Shown here: piece after piece, positions 44,966-55,440 of the stretch
How the letters are laid out: each line of letters starts with the position of its first letter
How positions within the stretch are numbered: the first letter of the stretch is position 1
Assembly: GCA_037039685.1 (NCBI GenBank)
Contig: JAWNGF010000002.1
Location: 868,001-932,000, forward strand
DNA length: 64,000 nucleotides
Source of the DNA: Ceratobasidium sp. AG-K
Taxonomy: Eukaryota > Basidiomycota > Agaricomycetes > Cantharellales > Ceratobasidiaceae
Direction of reading: 5' to 3'
The notes under the pieces: model-generated
What the model was told of the DNA's origin: nothing
Databases searched by the model: none
What the model saw: only the letters and a program-made list of their open reading frames with translations
Translations under genes and position numbers: made by a program

Positions 44966-47063
44966 ATGAGTCAAACTACAACTTGCCAAATCGAGCTTGA
45001 TGTGCTTCCTGCCTTGGAGCGGGGACACAACTTTCAAAATTCTAAGGGCGACCCCTTGCAGACCCCCGAAGTTTTGACAGAAAGCGAGAGATATTTCTCA
45101 GGTGTCGATTCTCAAGGTTCTCGCCCTAACCTACCGCACTCAAGTCACGAAGCAAGCTCGGTAACCATCACGCAGAGTTTCGGGTTCCGCATTGGTAAAG
45201 TATTTATAGAGGACAAGGTTTTGTACTTGATAGGAGTGGGTCCCGCCGTTCGCGATTACAGTCGGCGATTGTTGACTATCCTGAATCATAGTCATGCATG
45301 GGAGTCTTTGCTGTGGGCCTCAATGATACGGCCACCGGAGCCAACCTGCCATCTATCCAAGATCATTATAATCTACCATATGCGGTTGTCTCGTTGGTTT
45401 TCCTTGCTGGATTTGGAGGGTAGGCATCAAGGCATGGTTCATCGGTTACAATCGGTTCACCAACTCACCACACAGGTACTTAATATCATGCATGCTTAAT
45501 TCCGTGCTTCAGAGCGCCCTTGGGACGCATCGGGTACTACTGGTGAGTATTCTCCTAGGTTAGCGTTCGGGCCAGTTAGTAATAGCCTACCACTCAGTTG
45601 GCGGGGCTCCTATATGGGGGCGGGTCCTTGTTAATCTCGTTTGCACCACCGTTTCCGGCCGTGATTGGTGGGCTTGCGCTAATGGGATTTGGCGGAGGTT
45701 TCTACGAGGCCAGCCTCACTAGCGTTGTTTCTCACGTGGGTGTCGCACTATCTGAGGCGTACTATGCTTATTCCGTTTATAGTTCGAGAATAGCCGGTTC
45801 ATGAACATTCTGTATGCGTTCTTCGGGGTAGGTGACGCCTTATGGTGTGCCTTGACTACACTAAACTGACGCAATATTTTCAGCTCGGGGCAGTAAGCAT
45901 ATTTCATTCGCACAATAAGGCCAGTAATAATCTCCGTAGTTGATATCTCCCTTTATTATTGGAGCGCTGGCTAAGGCTGGTATTGCGTGGAGAGTAAGTC
46001 GGCCGCAACCACCACTACCGTTCGAGTGAGAACGTTGACGCGACTATATAGCTATACTACTGGTTCCCATTCTCTTTGGCGGCGCTCGTGACAGTGTGCC
46101 ACTTTATGCTATTCAAGCATTATGTACCTCCCTCTGAAGAGGACAACACCGAACATAGAAGTGTGCGCGCAAGATTCACCCGAATGTCGCGGATGAGAGT
46201 GACATGGTTGGATTAATTCCACCTCCGTTTTTTTCTATAGCTGACTCTCGGCCTGCATTTAGGGTAGGGATTGTTTTGATTATTCTTAGCTTTGCCATCA
46301 CCGACACACTAAGTAATGTAAGTATAATCCGGCTTACATGTTATGGGTGTTAACGCGCAATGTTCCAGTGGTTGACCTCTTACCTCATTGACGTTAAAGG
46401 CTCTGGTCCCGACGTTTCTCGGTATCAGCTCTCCATGTTCTGGGCCGGTAAGACGCCTTTGATACCACCAGGATGGCTAAACTGACGTTTGATTATAGGG
46501 CTCACACTTGGTCGGATATTCTTCTCTCTTCCTTTTGTACACGTCCGAGATAGGATTGGCAACACTCTATTACTCGCATCGCTATGCGGGTCTATTGCTG
46601 TGCTTTGGGCTGTGAACTCCTCTGTATCAGATTGGATCATGATTGGCGTTGCTGGCTTCTTCCTAGGGTAGGTATATGCGTTACATTCATTCCCACGTAA
46701 ACGCTAACCGAAACTCAGGCCAAACACCCCTGGTATTCTTTCGATTGTTTCAGCTCGCGTTCCACCGAGCCTCAGAGGGACTATCATGTCTATCACCATT
46801 GGTAAGTATATCCAAGACTTGGGCCTATCTCTGACCGGCCTCGTAGGATTGGGACTTGTCGGTGCAACGCTTGGGCCGCTGCTATTTGGTGTTGTAGTAG
46901 GGAAGATCGAGCTGGTTTGCGTGTTCTACCCCCTGTAGTGGTAAGCAACAATTTCATTTCTTGGTCTAGACTATTGTACTTACTAGTAACTATATAGATG
47001 GTCTTGTCTTCCCTTTCCGCTCTCGCGTTCTGGACGATCCCATCTCGGGAGAAACGTGACTAA
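44966..47063 (+). CDS. MFS transporter A of a tandem pair, frameshift near the 3' end
   Basis: Many short exons. The N-terminal tail starts MSQTTTCQIELDVLPALERG. Membrane parts include CMGVFAVGLNDTATGANLPS, YAVVSLVFLAGFGG, LLYGGGSLLISFAPPFPA, VIGGLALMGFGGGFYEASLT, RYQLSMFWAGLTLGRIFFSL and WIMIGVAGFFLGPNTPG, ending FWTIPSREKRD at 47063. The arrangement resembles fungal BSC6/fucose-permease-like MFS proteins; the substrate is unknown. Near 46905-46940 the frame hits TAG, whereas its paralogue continues VGPGLNILPPVV; restoring one C in GAGCTGG (46909-46915) gives PGLRVLPPVV followed by a proper GTAAGC donor. The gene is therefore probably functional with a one-base indel in this sequence. The neighbour downstream is a paralogue with matching exons. 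Confidence 0.8.
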
Positions 47064-47652
47064 AATTTGAGCGCAGAATAGGGGGTGATGATTAGCTACC
47101 TGATTTATTACCATTTGTATGTAATTTACCAAGACTTTGCTCTGAAGGTGGTGCAGTGATCGTCCCCAAATCGTGATCAGCGGGACAAGATGAAAAGTTC
47201 CAGTATCAGAATAACTCCAGGGGCTACCGGTACTCGGGCAACAGCTTGCAACACGAAAGTATACTATCCGTAATGAACCCACTATAATAGGTAGTATCAG
47301 CATTGAAAATACAGCAAATTTAGATCTAGAACAGCGGACCACGCATTTTTACGAATTCAAATGCATACATCCAAGCAATCAGTCAGCATTTTCGGCGATT
47401 GCGCAATGCGGGACCGAGCCGAGACCCCTGGTGGCCAGCCCCAACCCATGCTGATTCATTACCGGTTCCATGCTCCGACAACAGGAGCTAGCGAGCGCGT
47501 TATGACAAGCCCTTAACTTCTCTCCCAGTTTATCAAATGGCAGTTTCGCCTTATCATGAGATTCAGCCTTTCGGCTGGCGCTCCCTTGAGAGCCCTCTGC
47601 TAGCGGTCTATCTCCTGTCGTTCCCTCCATCAAAATCTGTCCCGGTGGCATA
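47064..47652. other. Spacer between the tandem MFS genes
   Basis: 589 bases, no gene recognised. A minus-strand frame at 47651-47379 has no family features. It holds the promoter of the second copy. Confidence 0.5.
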
Positions 47653-49749
47653 ATGAGTCAAGCGACTGCTTGCCAAATCGAGCTTCACGCGTTGCCCGCT
47701 CTGGAACGTGGTCATCCGTTTGAACGGAACTTAGGCGCCCATGCTCACAAACCCGACGCGACGGCAGAAAGCGATAGGAATTTAAACCCCCGTTCTAACG
47801 ACATTACCTCTTCGACAATCGTTCAAAGTGAGTTCCGGATAGGTAATCTTGTCATAGAAGAAAAGGCCTTATACTTGCTCGGGGTAAGCATGCCCCATTT
47901 ACATCCTGGAGATTGTATAGCCAAATGTCAATGTGTACTAAACAATATCGTAGTCTTGTATGGGTATCTTTGCTGTCGGGCTTAATGATACAGCAACCGG
48001 AGCCAACCTTCCATCAATCCAGGAGCATTATGGCCTACCGTACGCTGTTATTTCATTGGTGTTCCTTGCTGGCTTCGTCGGGTAAGTACCAATGTAGTGA
48101 ACGTAGTCAATAGCCTGAATATTCTTCCTAGATATTTCGTGCCATGCATGGTAAATTCGGTGATTGAAAACTACATCGGAACGCGCTGGGTTTTAGTGGT
48201 AGGTTTCACTTACAGCTGGTGCCATCATTATGCTAATAATCACTACCGAGGTGGCTGGAGTTTTGTACGCAGGTGGCTCTTTGTTAATATCGTTCTCCCC
48301 GCCTTTTCCTGCTTTAATGATAGGACTCGCCCTTATGGGATTCGGAGGAGAGTTCGATGACGCTTGCCTCACCAGTGTCATTTCTCATGTGGGTTCTCGA
48401 GATTAGATCGTGAAGAGTCATTCACAGCACCCATGAAGTTTGAAAACAGGAAATTTATGAGTATTGTGTACGCATTCTATGGGGTACGTAATTATAAATC
48501 AGAGCGAGATGATGAGCTAACTGGATTGATGCACCACCAGCTTGGGGCAGTGAGTGTTCTTGACGCTAGGCTTTACGCTTGTTATAATGAATGCAGTTGG
48601 TTGCTCCGCTTATCGTTGGAGCACTTGCCAAGACTAGCACTTCGTGGAATGTAAGTCGAATAAGAATTCAGGTATTAATGTGATATTAAGGTGTCCACCT
48701 TGCTTCTTTTGTAGGCTTATTACTGGTTTCCGTTCTCGCTGGCGGTACTTGTTACCGTATCTCACTTCTTTCTTTTCCATCGCTACGCTATACCGTCTGA
48801 AGAGGAAAGCGTCGAGTTTCAGGTCACTCGCACACGAGTAGCCCAAATAGCGCGTATGCCACTCACTTGGTGAGTGAAACGTTAGTTAATGAATTTATTC
48901 AAACTTACCGGCAGTACCAACTCGGGAACAGGGCAACAATAGGATTGATACTTGTCACCTTTGCTATTAGTCCTACGCTGGGAAACGTGGGGCATTTAGT
49001 CGGAGAATCAAAAAATGTACACTGATTATCCTTGCGGCAGTGGTTAACATTGTACCTCATTGACGTCAAGGGATCAGGGCCTGACATATCTCGTTATCAG
49101 TTATCAGTATTTTGGGCCGGTAAGGAATCCACTGGCGCGCCTAAGGGGGAGAGCCTGACATCCCGATACAGGACTTACCATTGGCAGGATATTCTTTTCG
49201 CTCCCTTTCGTACATCTTCGTGCCAGGAGTGGTAATGCACTTCTGTTACTATCAGTATGTGGAGCAATTACAGTGTTCTGGGCAGTAAACTCCGAGCCGT
49301 CGGATTGGATCATGATTGCAGTGGCCGGGTTCCTTTTGGGGTGCGTATATGCGCACCGTGACGACCAATATTGATTCGGCTTCATACAGCCCAAACAATC
49401 CTGAAATACTCTCCATGCTCTCCTCCTGCGTTCCGGCAAATCTGAAGGGATCAGTGATCTCTGCAACTATTGGTGGGTGCTAATCGGGAAGAGATTCGTC
49501 CGTCGTTATAAAACCTTGCACAGGACTAGGTCTTACAGGGGCAACTATTGGTCCACTGGTATTCGGAGTAGTAGTGGGGAAAGTAGGTCCCGGTTTGAAC
49601 ATACTTCCGCCAGTCGTCGTGAGTGAATAGGCCTCAACATGAAGCCTCTTGAACGTCGATTTTAATTAGGATGATTCATGTAGATTGTGCTTGCCGCGCT
49701 GTCAACTTTAACCTTCTGGGCGATTCCATGCCGCGAGAAGTACGACTAA
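47653..49749 (+). CDS. MFS transporter B of a tandem pair
   Basis: Paralogue of the upstream gene with the same exon order. The start MSQATACQIELHALPALERG closely matches copy A. Further matches are CMGIFAVGLNDTATGANLPS, YAVISLVFLAGFVG, VLYAGGSLLISFSPPFPALM, IGLALMGFGGEFDDACLTSV, YQLSVFWAG and WIMIAVAGFLLGPNNPEI, ending TFWAIPCREKYD with TAA at 49747-49749. In contrast to copy A the segment VGPGLNILPPVV is in frame before the last intron. An MFS plasma- or vacuolar-membrane permease is inferred; the substrate is unknown. The intron around 48198-48257 could be spliced at either of two acceptors, which changes a few residues. Exon joins in the middle were checked only by comparison with copy A. 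Confidence 0.83.
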
Positions 49750-49935
49750 CAAGCCATCTATTATTCATAGCATCGTCTTTGCTGGGCTATAGTTAGAATA
49801 TTTGGGTCTACCACGCATTGTTTGGCCATGTGATAGATACGCGATAGTCACGTGAAGAGCTGTTGTTTTGACTGATCCACCACCGTAACCTATCATAACC
49901 CAAGTTGCTTTTCTCTTCGAGTCGGATTGTCTATA

Positions 49936-52310
49936 ATGGCTCGTGAGATTGCAACTACTTTCAAAGGCTCTTCTATGCGTTTCGACGACGAGAGTGATGA
50001 GGACGAAAATACTGACGCCCAGGGCCACAGTAGTAAAGCTGTGGTTCGACCGAGCACTGTGGCGAAGGTTTGCTCTTGGGGTGATTAACCAAGTTAATTT
50101 TACTGAAAATTGGATTAGGATACTTCTAAACTCTTTGTCAAAGATGATACGCCCATTAAATTCTTTATTTTGGACGAGGGCGTTTCCTGGAGCATAGTGG
50201 TTGAGCTAGAGCAACAGATCGCTGTGGGTAACTGTATTGTCTGCTTCTTGATTTACACTCACACACAGTTTGCCTTAGGAATGCGGCGGAACGGTGGTTT
50301 CAAAGCGGCCAATAGAAGGATATGTTCTAGTAGACACACGCACTGAGGAGGCAGCTAACTACATATCCTCCCATTCGACAACAACAAGGCGCGTGGTATC
50401 ATACACATTTGTCAAGGAAAGCATTGCTCGTGGAAGGATTGTTCCGTATTCCGAGTTGGCGCTGTTTATCAAAGAAGATAAACCGGTAATGTTCCATTTG
50501 CATGAATCGTTGGGACGGGAGGAGTCTGAAAGGCTCATAGACGCGATTATGGTAAGTTTTGCTTCGGCTCGCTATTCTGTCCCAATTCAGTCTCTCTTGA
50601 TTCAACAGCTTGGCGGAGGAAATCCGACCGCGAGCCTTAGAAACGCTCAAGTTCTCATCCATGCGGACGATTGGCTCGACAAAGCGTTAGTCGCACGAAA
50701 ATACAAAGGAATATCCCTCTACGAAACCGTGAAGTGGCTAGAGGCGTGCATTGGAGCCAAGCGATTTTCATTGGGCGGCGCGGTTGGGACAATCCCAAAA
50801 CCGGTTACGAGACCCGGGAGAAAGCCTGGAGCGTGAGTTGTTCTGTCCCGGGTAACTCGATCCTTGACAAGTAACCGCTATGCAGGCCTCGCACCGATTA
50901 TACTCCACAGGACGATAAATGCCTGATTGGCTGGATGGCCCAATATTTTGGGAAGTCAATGGCTGGCCGAGCAGGGAATAAACCGTACCAGTTGATGACT
51001 CAAAATGTAAACATCCAACCACATTCGCAATACGCTCATAATTTATTTATTTTAACTAGCCTCAATGTGCGGAATGGGCTCACAGGCATACTTGGCAGTC
51101 CTGGCGCGAGCGGTACAAGACTAGGAAATCCCATTTTGACCCACTTATCGAGGCGCATATTGCCAAGCACCATAAGCGGAAGCTGGATGATGCTGAAAGC
51201 TTCGTTATGAACGATGAATCGGACGCCGATGATGACGATGATGGCCCTCCTCGTCCCACTCCTAGGCCAAAGAGAAAAATACGGGACTCAAGCGGCACTC
51301 CGGGTAAGCCATCTGGATCCAAGGTTCCTGGGGGTAAAGATGCTCGTCCAAGCAAGAAAGCGAAGACGACACGTCCTGCCCCGAAGGGGACAGAAGAGGA
51401 AGAAGAAGAGGAAGAAGAGGAGGAGGAAGAAGAAGAAGAGGAGGAGGAAGAAGAGGAGGAAGAGGTACAAATTAAGTAAGACATGCCACTTTCGGTTGAT
51501 TGTTTGTCAAGTGACTGGATATACGTCAGGATTTCCGCATCACAGCGAGATACCAAATCTCAAAAACCTCAACCGAAGAAGAAAGCCAAAGCACCTCCAG
51601 AGCCTGAACAGGGCGATGATGACCATGAAGACTTGCGGATCAAGTAAGTGGTGCAATTTACATTCAAGTGCCCGTTGGCTCACCGCATTAATCTCAGGAC
51701 TTCCGCATCTCAGCGATCGAACAAGCTTCGTCGGCCTCCATCTCCGCCACTTGGCTCCCCTCCCTTTTCCCCGACTGAAACAGGATCTCATCGGCGCGAA
51801 TCAGGGCCGGGACTACCTCCACAAGACGCGAGCGATCTCATCGAGGTGGATGAATCCCAAGACGAGTCCCAGGGATCTACCCAAATGACGCCACCATTCG
51901 GTATCCTGGAAAATTCTACGAATGCGCAAGATGAGGTGGACCGTCTAAATGCTGAGCTGGCGACTGTGGAGCAGCAACCTCAAATCAGTGACGAAGAAGC
52001 CGAGGAGCACGAAGACCCAGATGTTGATGTTGTTGGGGTAACCCAAATCGACACGCCGCCCGGCTCCCCCACGGCGCGAGACGAGGATGGATACGAAGAG
52101 ACACCAGAAGACGCCGGCGGGACCGAAATTGAAAATGTATCAATTCAACTTCTCCAGATGGCCGACGAGTTTGGGGTCGCCCTGAATAAAGTCAAGGCTG
52201 CATACGAGGCGATTTCATCTGACCTGGATGACGGAGAGGCACTGGACTTGCTAAGAAAAGACCTCAAGAAATCAAGAAAAGCTAGGAGGGGTAAAGGTCG
52301 GGCTCTATGA
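49936..52310 (+). CDS. RAP1: Shelterin/telomere protein RAP1 (BRCT + Myb-like + C-terminal domain)
   Basis: The start MAREIATTFKGSSMRFDDES is followed, after the intron ending at about 50119, by a BRCT domain: IKFFILDEGVSWSIVVELEQ, CGGTVVSKRPIEGYVLVDTR and VVSYTFVKESIARGRIV. The Rap1-type Myb domain reads DYTPQDDKCLIGWMAQYFGK and, across an intron, EWAHRHTWQSWRERYKTRKS. A basic patch and a run of 24 Glu codons follow. Two 54-nt introns (51476-51529 and 51644-51697) each precede a repeated SASQR motif. The C-terminal helix, MADEFGVALNKVKAAYEAIS, resembles the RCT domain that binds telomere partners. RAP1 binds or is recruited to telomeres and limits end fusion. The gene lies 163 bases upstream of the haem-lyase gene in the same direction. 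Confidence 0.88.
51393..51464 (+). repeat. (GAA/GAG)24 run encoding polyglutamate in RAP1
   Basis: Twenty-four consecutive Glu codons, a trinucleotide microsatellite likely to vary in length between strains. Confidence 0.9.
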
Positions 52311-52473
52311 TACTCTTATCTTCGTCTTTGTCTCTTTCGTCCATTGCCAGTCGGTCTTTTTTTGAGCATTATTGTAATCCAGCTCCCTTTGTAAGGAGAC
52401 AAACCCTGAACTATTGATTGATCAGTTTGAATATGTAATTACTTTTTACCTCTCATCTTCAGCACACGTGATC

Positions 52474-53212
52474 ATGAGCTCTCACAAAGAGGAAGTTACA
52501 GCAGACAAGTGCCCGGTCGACCACACAAACAGCGAGGCATGGGCGAACATGACGCGGCCTTCGTGGCATCCCCCTGTTCCTGGAACTCGTGCTTCTGCCA
52601 ACACATCCTTGCCGTCTTCGCTTCCGAGGGAACGTGAAACATCGACCATCCCCCGAGTCGACGGACAGAACTGGGTGTATCCCTCGGAAGCACAATTCTT
52701 CGCCGCCATGGCACGCAAGAATCATAACCCCCACGCACCGGACATGCGCGTAATTGTACCCATTCATAATGCGGTGAACGAGAAAGCGTGGAGCCAGCTG
52801 CTAACCTGGGAGGCCGGAAAGGGCGCGGAGGCATGTGGGGGGGTCAAGCTGGTCAGTTTTAAGGGCAGGCCAGGGGATCGAACGCCCAAGGCGTGGCTCA
52901 AAACTCTGATTGGGCGAGTCCTCTTTCACAATGACTTGTTGAGCGCACAATAACTCCTTGTGCAGGTACCAAGCCCCGTTTGATCGCCATGACTGGGTGA
53001 TCGACCGATGTGGCACACAGATGCGATACGTAATCGACTTTTACACCGGACGCTCATCCTCGCCCAGCGCGGGGTCGTCTGGACCCATGCACAGCTCCCA
53101 ACCCAACGTGTCGTTTTACCTTGACGTACGGCCGGCTATCGACAACTGGGAGGGGCTCAAAATGAGGCTGGAACGTGCTTGGACGGATCTGACCGGCTGG
53201 AATGTTTCATGA
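52474..53212 (+). CDS. CYC3: Cytochrome c haem lyase (HCCS/CYC3)
   Basis: Two exons, 52474-52913 and 52966-53212, give 228 residues in frame. The N-terminal CPVDH is the haem-regulatory Cys-Pro motif typical of the family. Conserved blocks follow: NWVYPSEAQFFAAMARKNHN, IVPIHNAVNEKAWSQLLTWE, GRPGDRTPKAWLKTLIG joined to YQAPFDRHDWVIDRCGTQMR, YVIDFYTG, FYLDVRPAIDNW. The enzyme attaches haem to cytochrome c in the mitochondrial intermembrane space. The frame closes only with a GC-AG intron (donor GCGAGT at 52914); a GT donor nearby leaves the wrong phase. An upstream in-frame start at 52414 exists, but 52474 gives the family-like N-terminus. CACGTG at 52465-52470 directly precedes this start. Confidence 0.93.
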
Positions 53213-53448
53213 AAATCGGGTTGTAATTGTATTTGTCCACTTACATATTTTTTACGCTTATATCGAGCTATGTGCGTGATGTATCTGATACGTCTCCTAC
53301 CCGGCTTAGTCGACATTTTGATCTGCATCGAAAGTCTAGAACGTGCACACGACCTCGTGGATTGATTGATAAGCATATATTGAAAAACGTATCGTGACAG
53401 CCGGTCAAGAAATATACAGTACAGCATATTCGAAACTGTAAAAAGTAC

Positions 53449-54923
53449 TTAGAAGATGAAACCAAAAGCGCTCGCGAGAATGCCAAGCAGCATCCCAATC
53501 CTTGCAATTGGTAGGTCACTTGCACCATTGGCATTTGAAGGAATCTAAGGAGTAATATGTTGGAATCCAAGTCAGTTGTTGGAAAGAAAGCGACGCACCA
53601 GTGACGTCTGCAGACTGGCAGTGAATGAGGTTGTTGGCATGGTCATTGACGGGATGCCGGTAATTGTACCAGATGTAGCGATCACAGACACGCTTTGAGA
53701 CGCACTACCTGACGCAAGTGCGGATCGAGGACAAAAAGTTACCGTGTAGTCTGGGTAGCTCGAGCCTGGACAAGTTTGCAGCGAGGTACCCGACGTGACA
53801 TCCTGTGCTGAGTTCCGGAGCTTTGTATTAGACGCAGTGCACTTGACGGGGCCAGACAAAACTCACAATACGCATATGTAAAAGGGCACTGGTTCTTGAA
53901 GTAATCATAATACGGAACACCGCTGGTAGGGCACGCCCCTTGCTCCCCGAATTGACCTGTGCAACAAGCGGCACTATTGTCCGGAGTTCCGTCTATGTTT
54001 GCGGTACATGCCGATTTGCATCCAATGGGCACCGTGTTGTTCGTGTTCGGAGCAAAGGGACCGCGAAGAGCGTCCGGACCTGGTAGACGGTTAGATTCCT
54101 CCACGATGATCGCAAATAGGGTCAGCACATACAATTAGCGTTGAGGTCTACCGCGCACTCAGCAATACCGCAGTTCTTTGCACTAGGAAGAACCTGAAGT
54201 GGAAGGTTGAAACCAGTGACCTATAACAAGACAAAAGAGGGGAGCATCAGAAACACGAGGTCAGATTTGGAATAGTCGCAGATAGGGTGCCAATCCTCGC
54301 CATGGTGGACAGTTCGGCATGGGAAAATCACTTACAATAGAGATATCGTAATAGTCTGCGCCGGAACCATCTCCAGGAGCCAATGTCCATTCAGCGTGTG
54401 TTGTTGGTGAGGTCCCCGGTGCCGTACAGTACAACCCACCCGGGCAACCCCCCGAGACGCATCCTCCCGTGGTGGTGTCTGTATCCGGCGGAGAATTCCC
54501 CGAAGAAAAGTCACAGTCTCGGCGCGCCCATATCATTCCACCAGCCCAACCTGGTGAGTGACGCGCAACAATAATAGAGTTCAGATTTCCTAATACGGCG
54601 GCTCGAAAAAAAGGCAAATGAACGTACCTTCTGGCACAACAAAAGAGCGTGAGCTGCCGCTCACGGACTGCCAGCCAGTTTCAACCCCAGCGAGTGTAAC
54701 TGCTGATGTACTCGGAGTAAAAATGGCGGGCCCTAGGTAGGTAAAAATATAAGTCAAGTACCATACAGCATTGAGTACGTTGGGAGCTACGAAAAGTATA
54801 AAACTCACAAATAGTAAACGGGCAATCATTATTTATAGTCCATCTGCGAGCTTGTACTGCAGAAATGTGTGCAGCAACGAGAAACCCACGGAGACCCAGA
54901 GTAAACCCAGAGTTCGCCGGCAT
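53449..54923 (-). CDS. GPI-anchored thaumatin-like protein (PR-5 fold)
   Basis: The start MPANSGFTLGLRGFLVAAHI followed by SAVQA is a likely signal peptide. The thaumatin pattern follows: RRWTINNDCPFTIWPAIFTP, GVETGWQSVSG, SFVVPEGWAGGMIWARRDCD (family motif W-x-G-R-x-x-C), YCTAPGTSPTTHAEWTLAPG, DYYDISIV-TGFNLPLQVLPS, CGIAECAVDLN, CKSACTANIDGTPDNSAACC, DYFKNQCPFTYAY and VTFCP. The many Cys fit the disulphide-rich barrel. After a Ser/Thr-rich stretch the last exon encodes ANGASDLPIARIGMLLGILA and a hydrophobic end ASAFGFIF, as expected for a GPI-anchor signal. Fungal thaumatin-like proteins are often beta-1,3-glucan-binding or glucanase-like; surface location is inferred. Six or more exons; the splice joining YAY to DVTSGT uses the acceptor before CACAGGAT. 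Confidence 0.88.
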
Positions 54924-55440
54924 ATTCAATTGATCAGGCGTCCACAAAGGTAGATCAGAGCAAAAATATACAGAGAAACGATACAGCAGCGTTCACTACA
55001 ATAGTAATAAGAGATTCAAATATGAATTGTCACGAGCAAACCAAGGGGCTGATTTTTGGTCGTGTCGAGGTCGTAGAGTGGCGGTCGTGAGAAGAGGGCG
55101 AGTGGCTCTTGTGGAAGACACACAGGATTCAAAAAGGAAAAACAAGACCGCGAGGATGCCGCGTGTTACGCTTATGCGTATCAGCCCAGCAATAGTTCCA
55201 CTTGGCCGCTGCCGGCTTGCCTCGAGGTCACTGCTCGGCGCTAACGTCAATTGTTTGTATACACGTGACAGTGACGTAAATCCCCCACAAAACAACGACA
55301 ACCCAAATAGGACATATCAAGAGCTGAAAGGCAAATAGCTTGTTCACATTCATTGAAGTGACCGGTACAAAGAGATTCTCCATGGCCAAGCGACTCGTGT
55401 AGTTAACACAACCTCACGCCGCTGGTTGTATTCCACCCAG
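54924..55440. other. Intergenic between thaumatin-like and ERG26-like genes
   Basis: About 520 bases. Frames on both strands at 54996-55338 have no family features. CACGTG at 55262-55267. The thaumatin-like gene's promoter lies in the left part and the dehydrogenase gene's 3' region in the right part. Confidence 0.45.
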
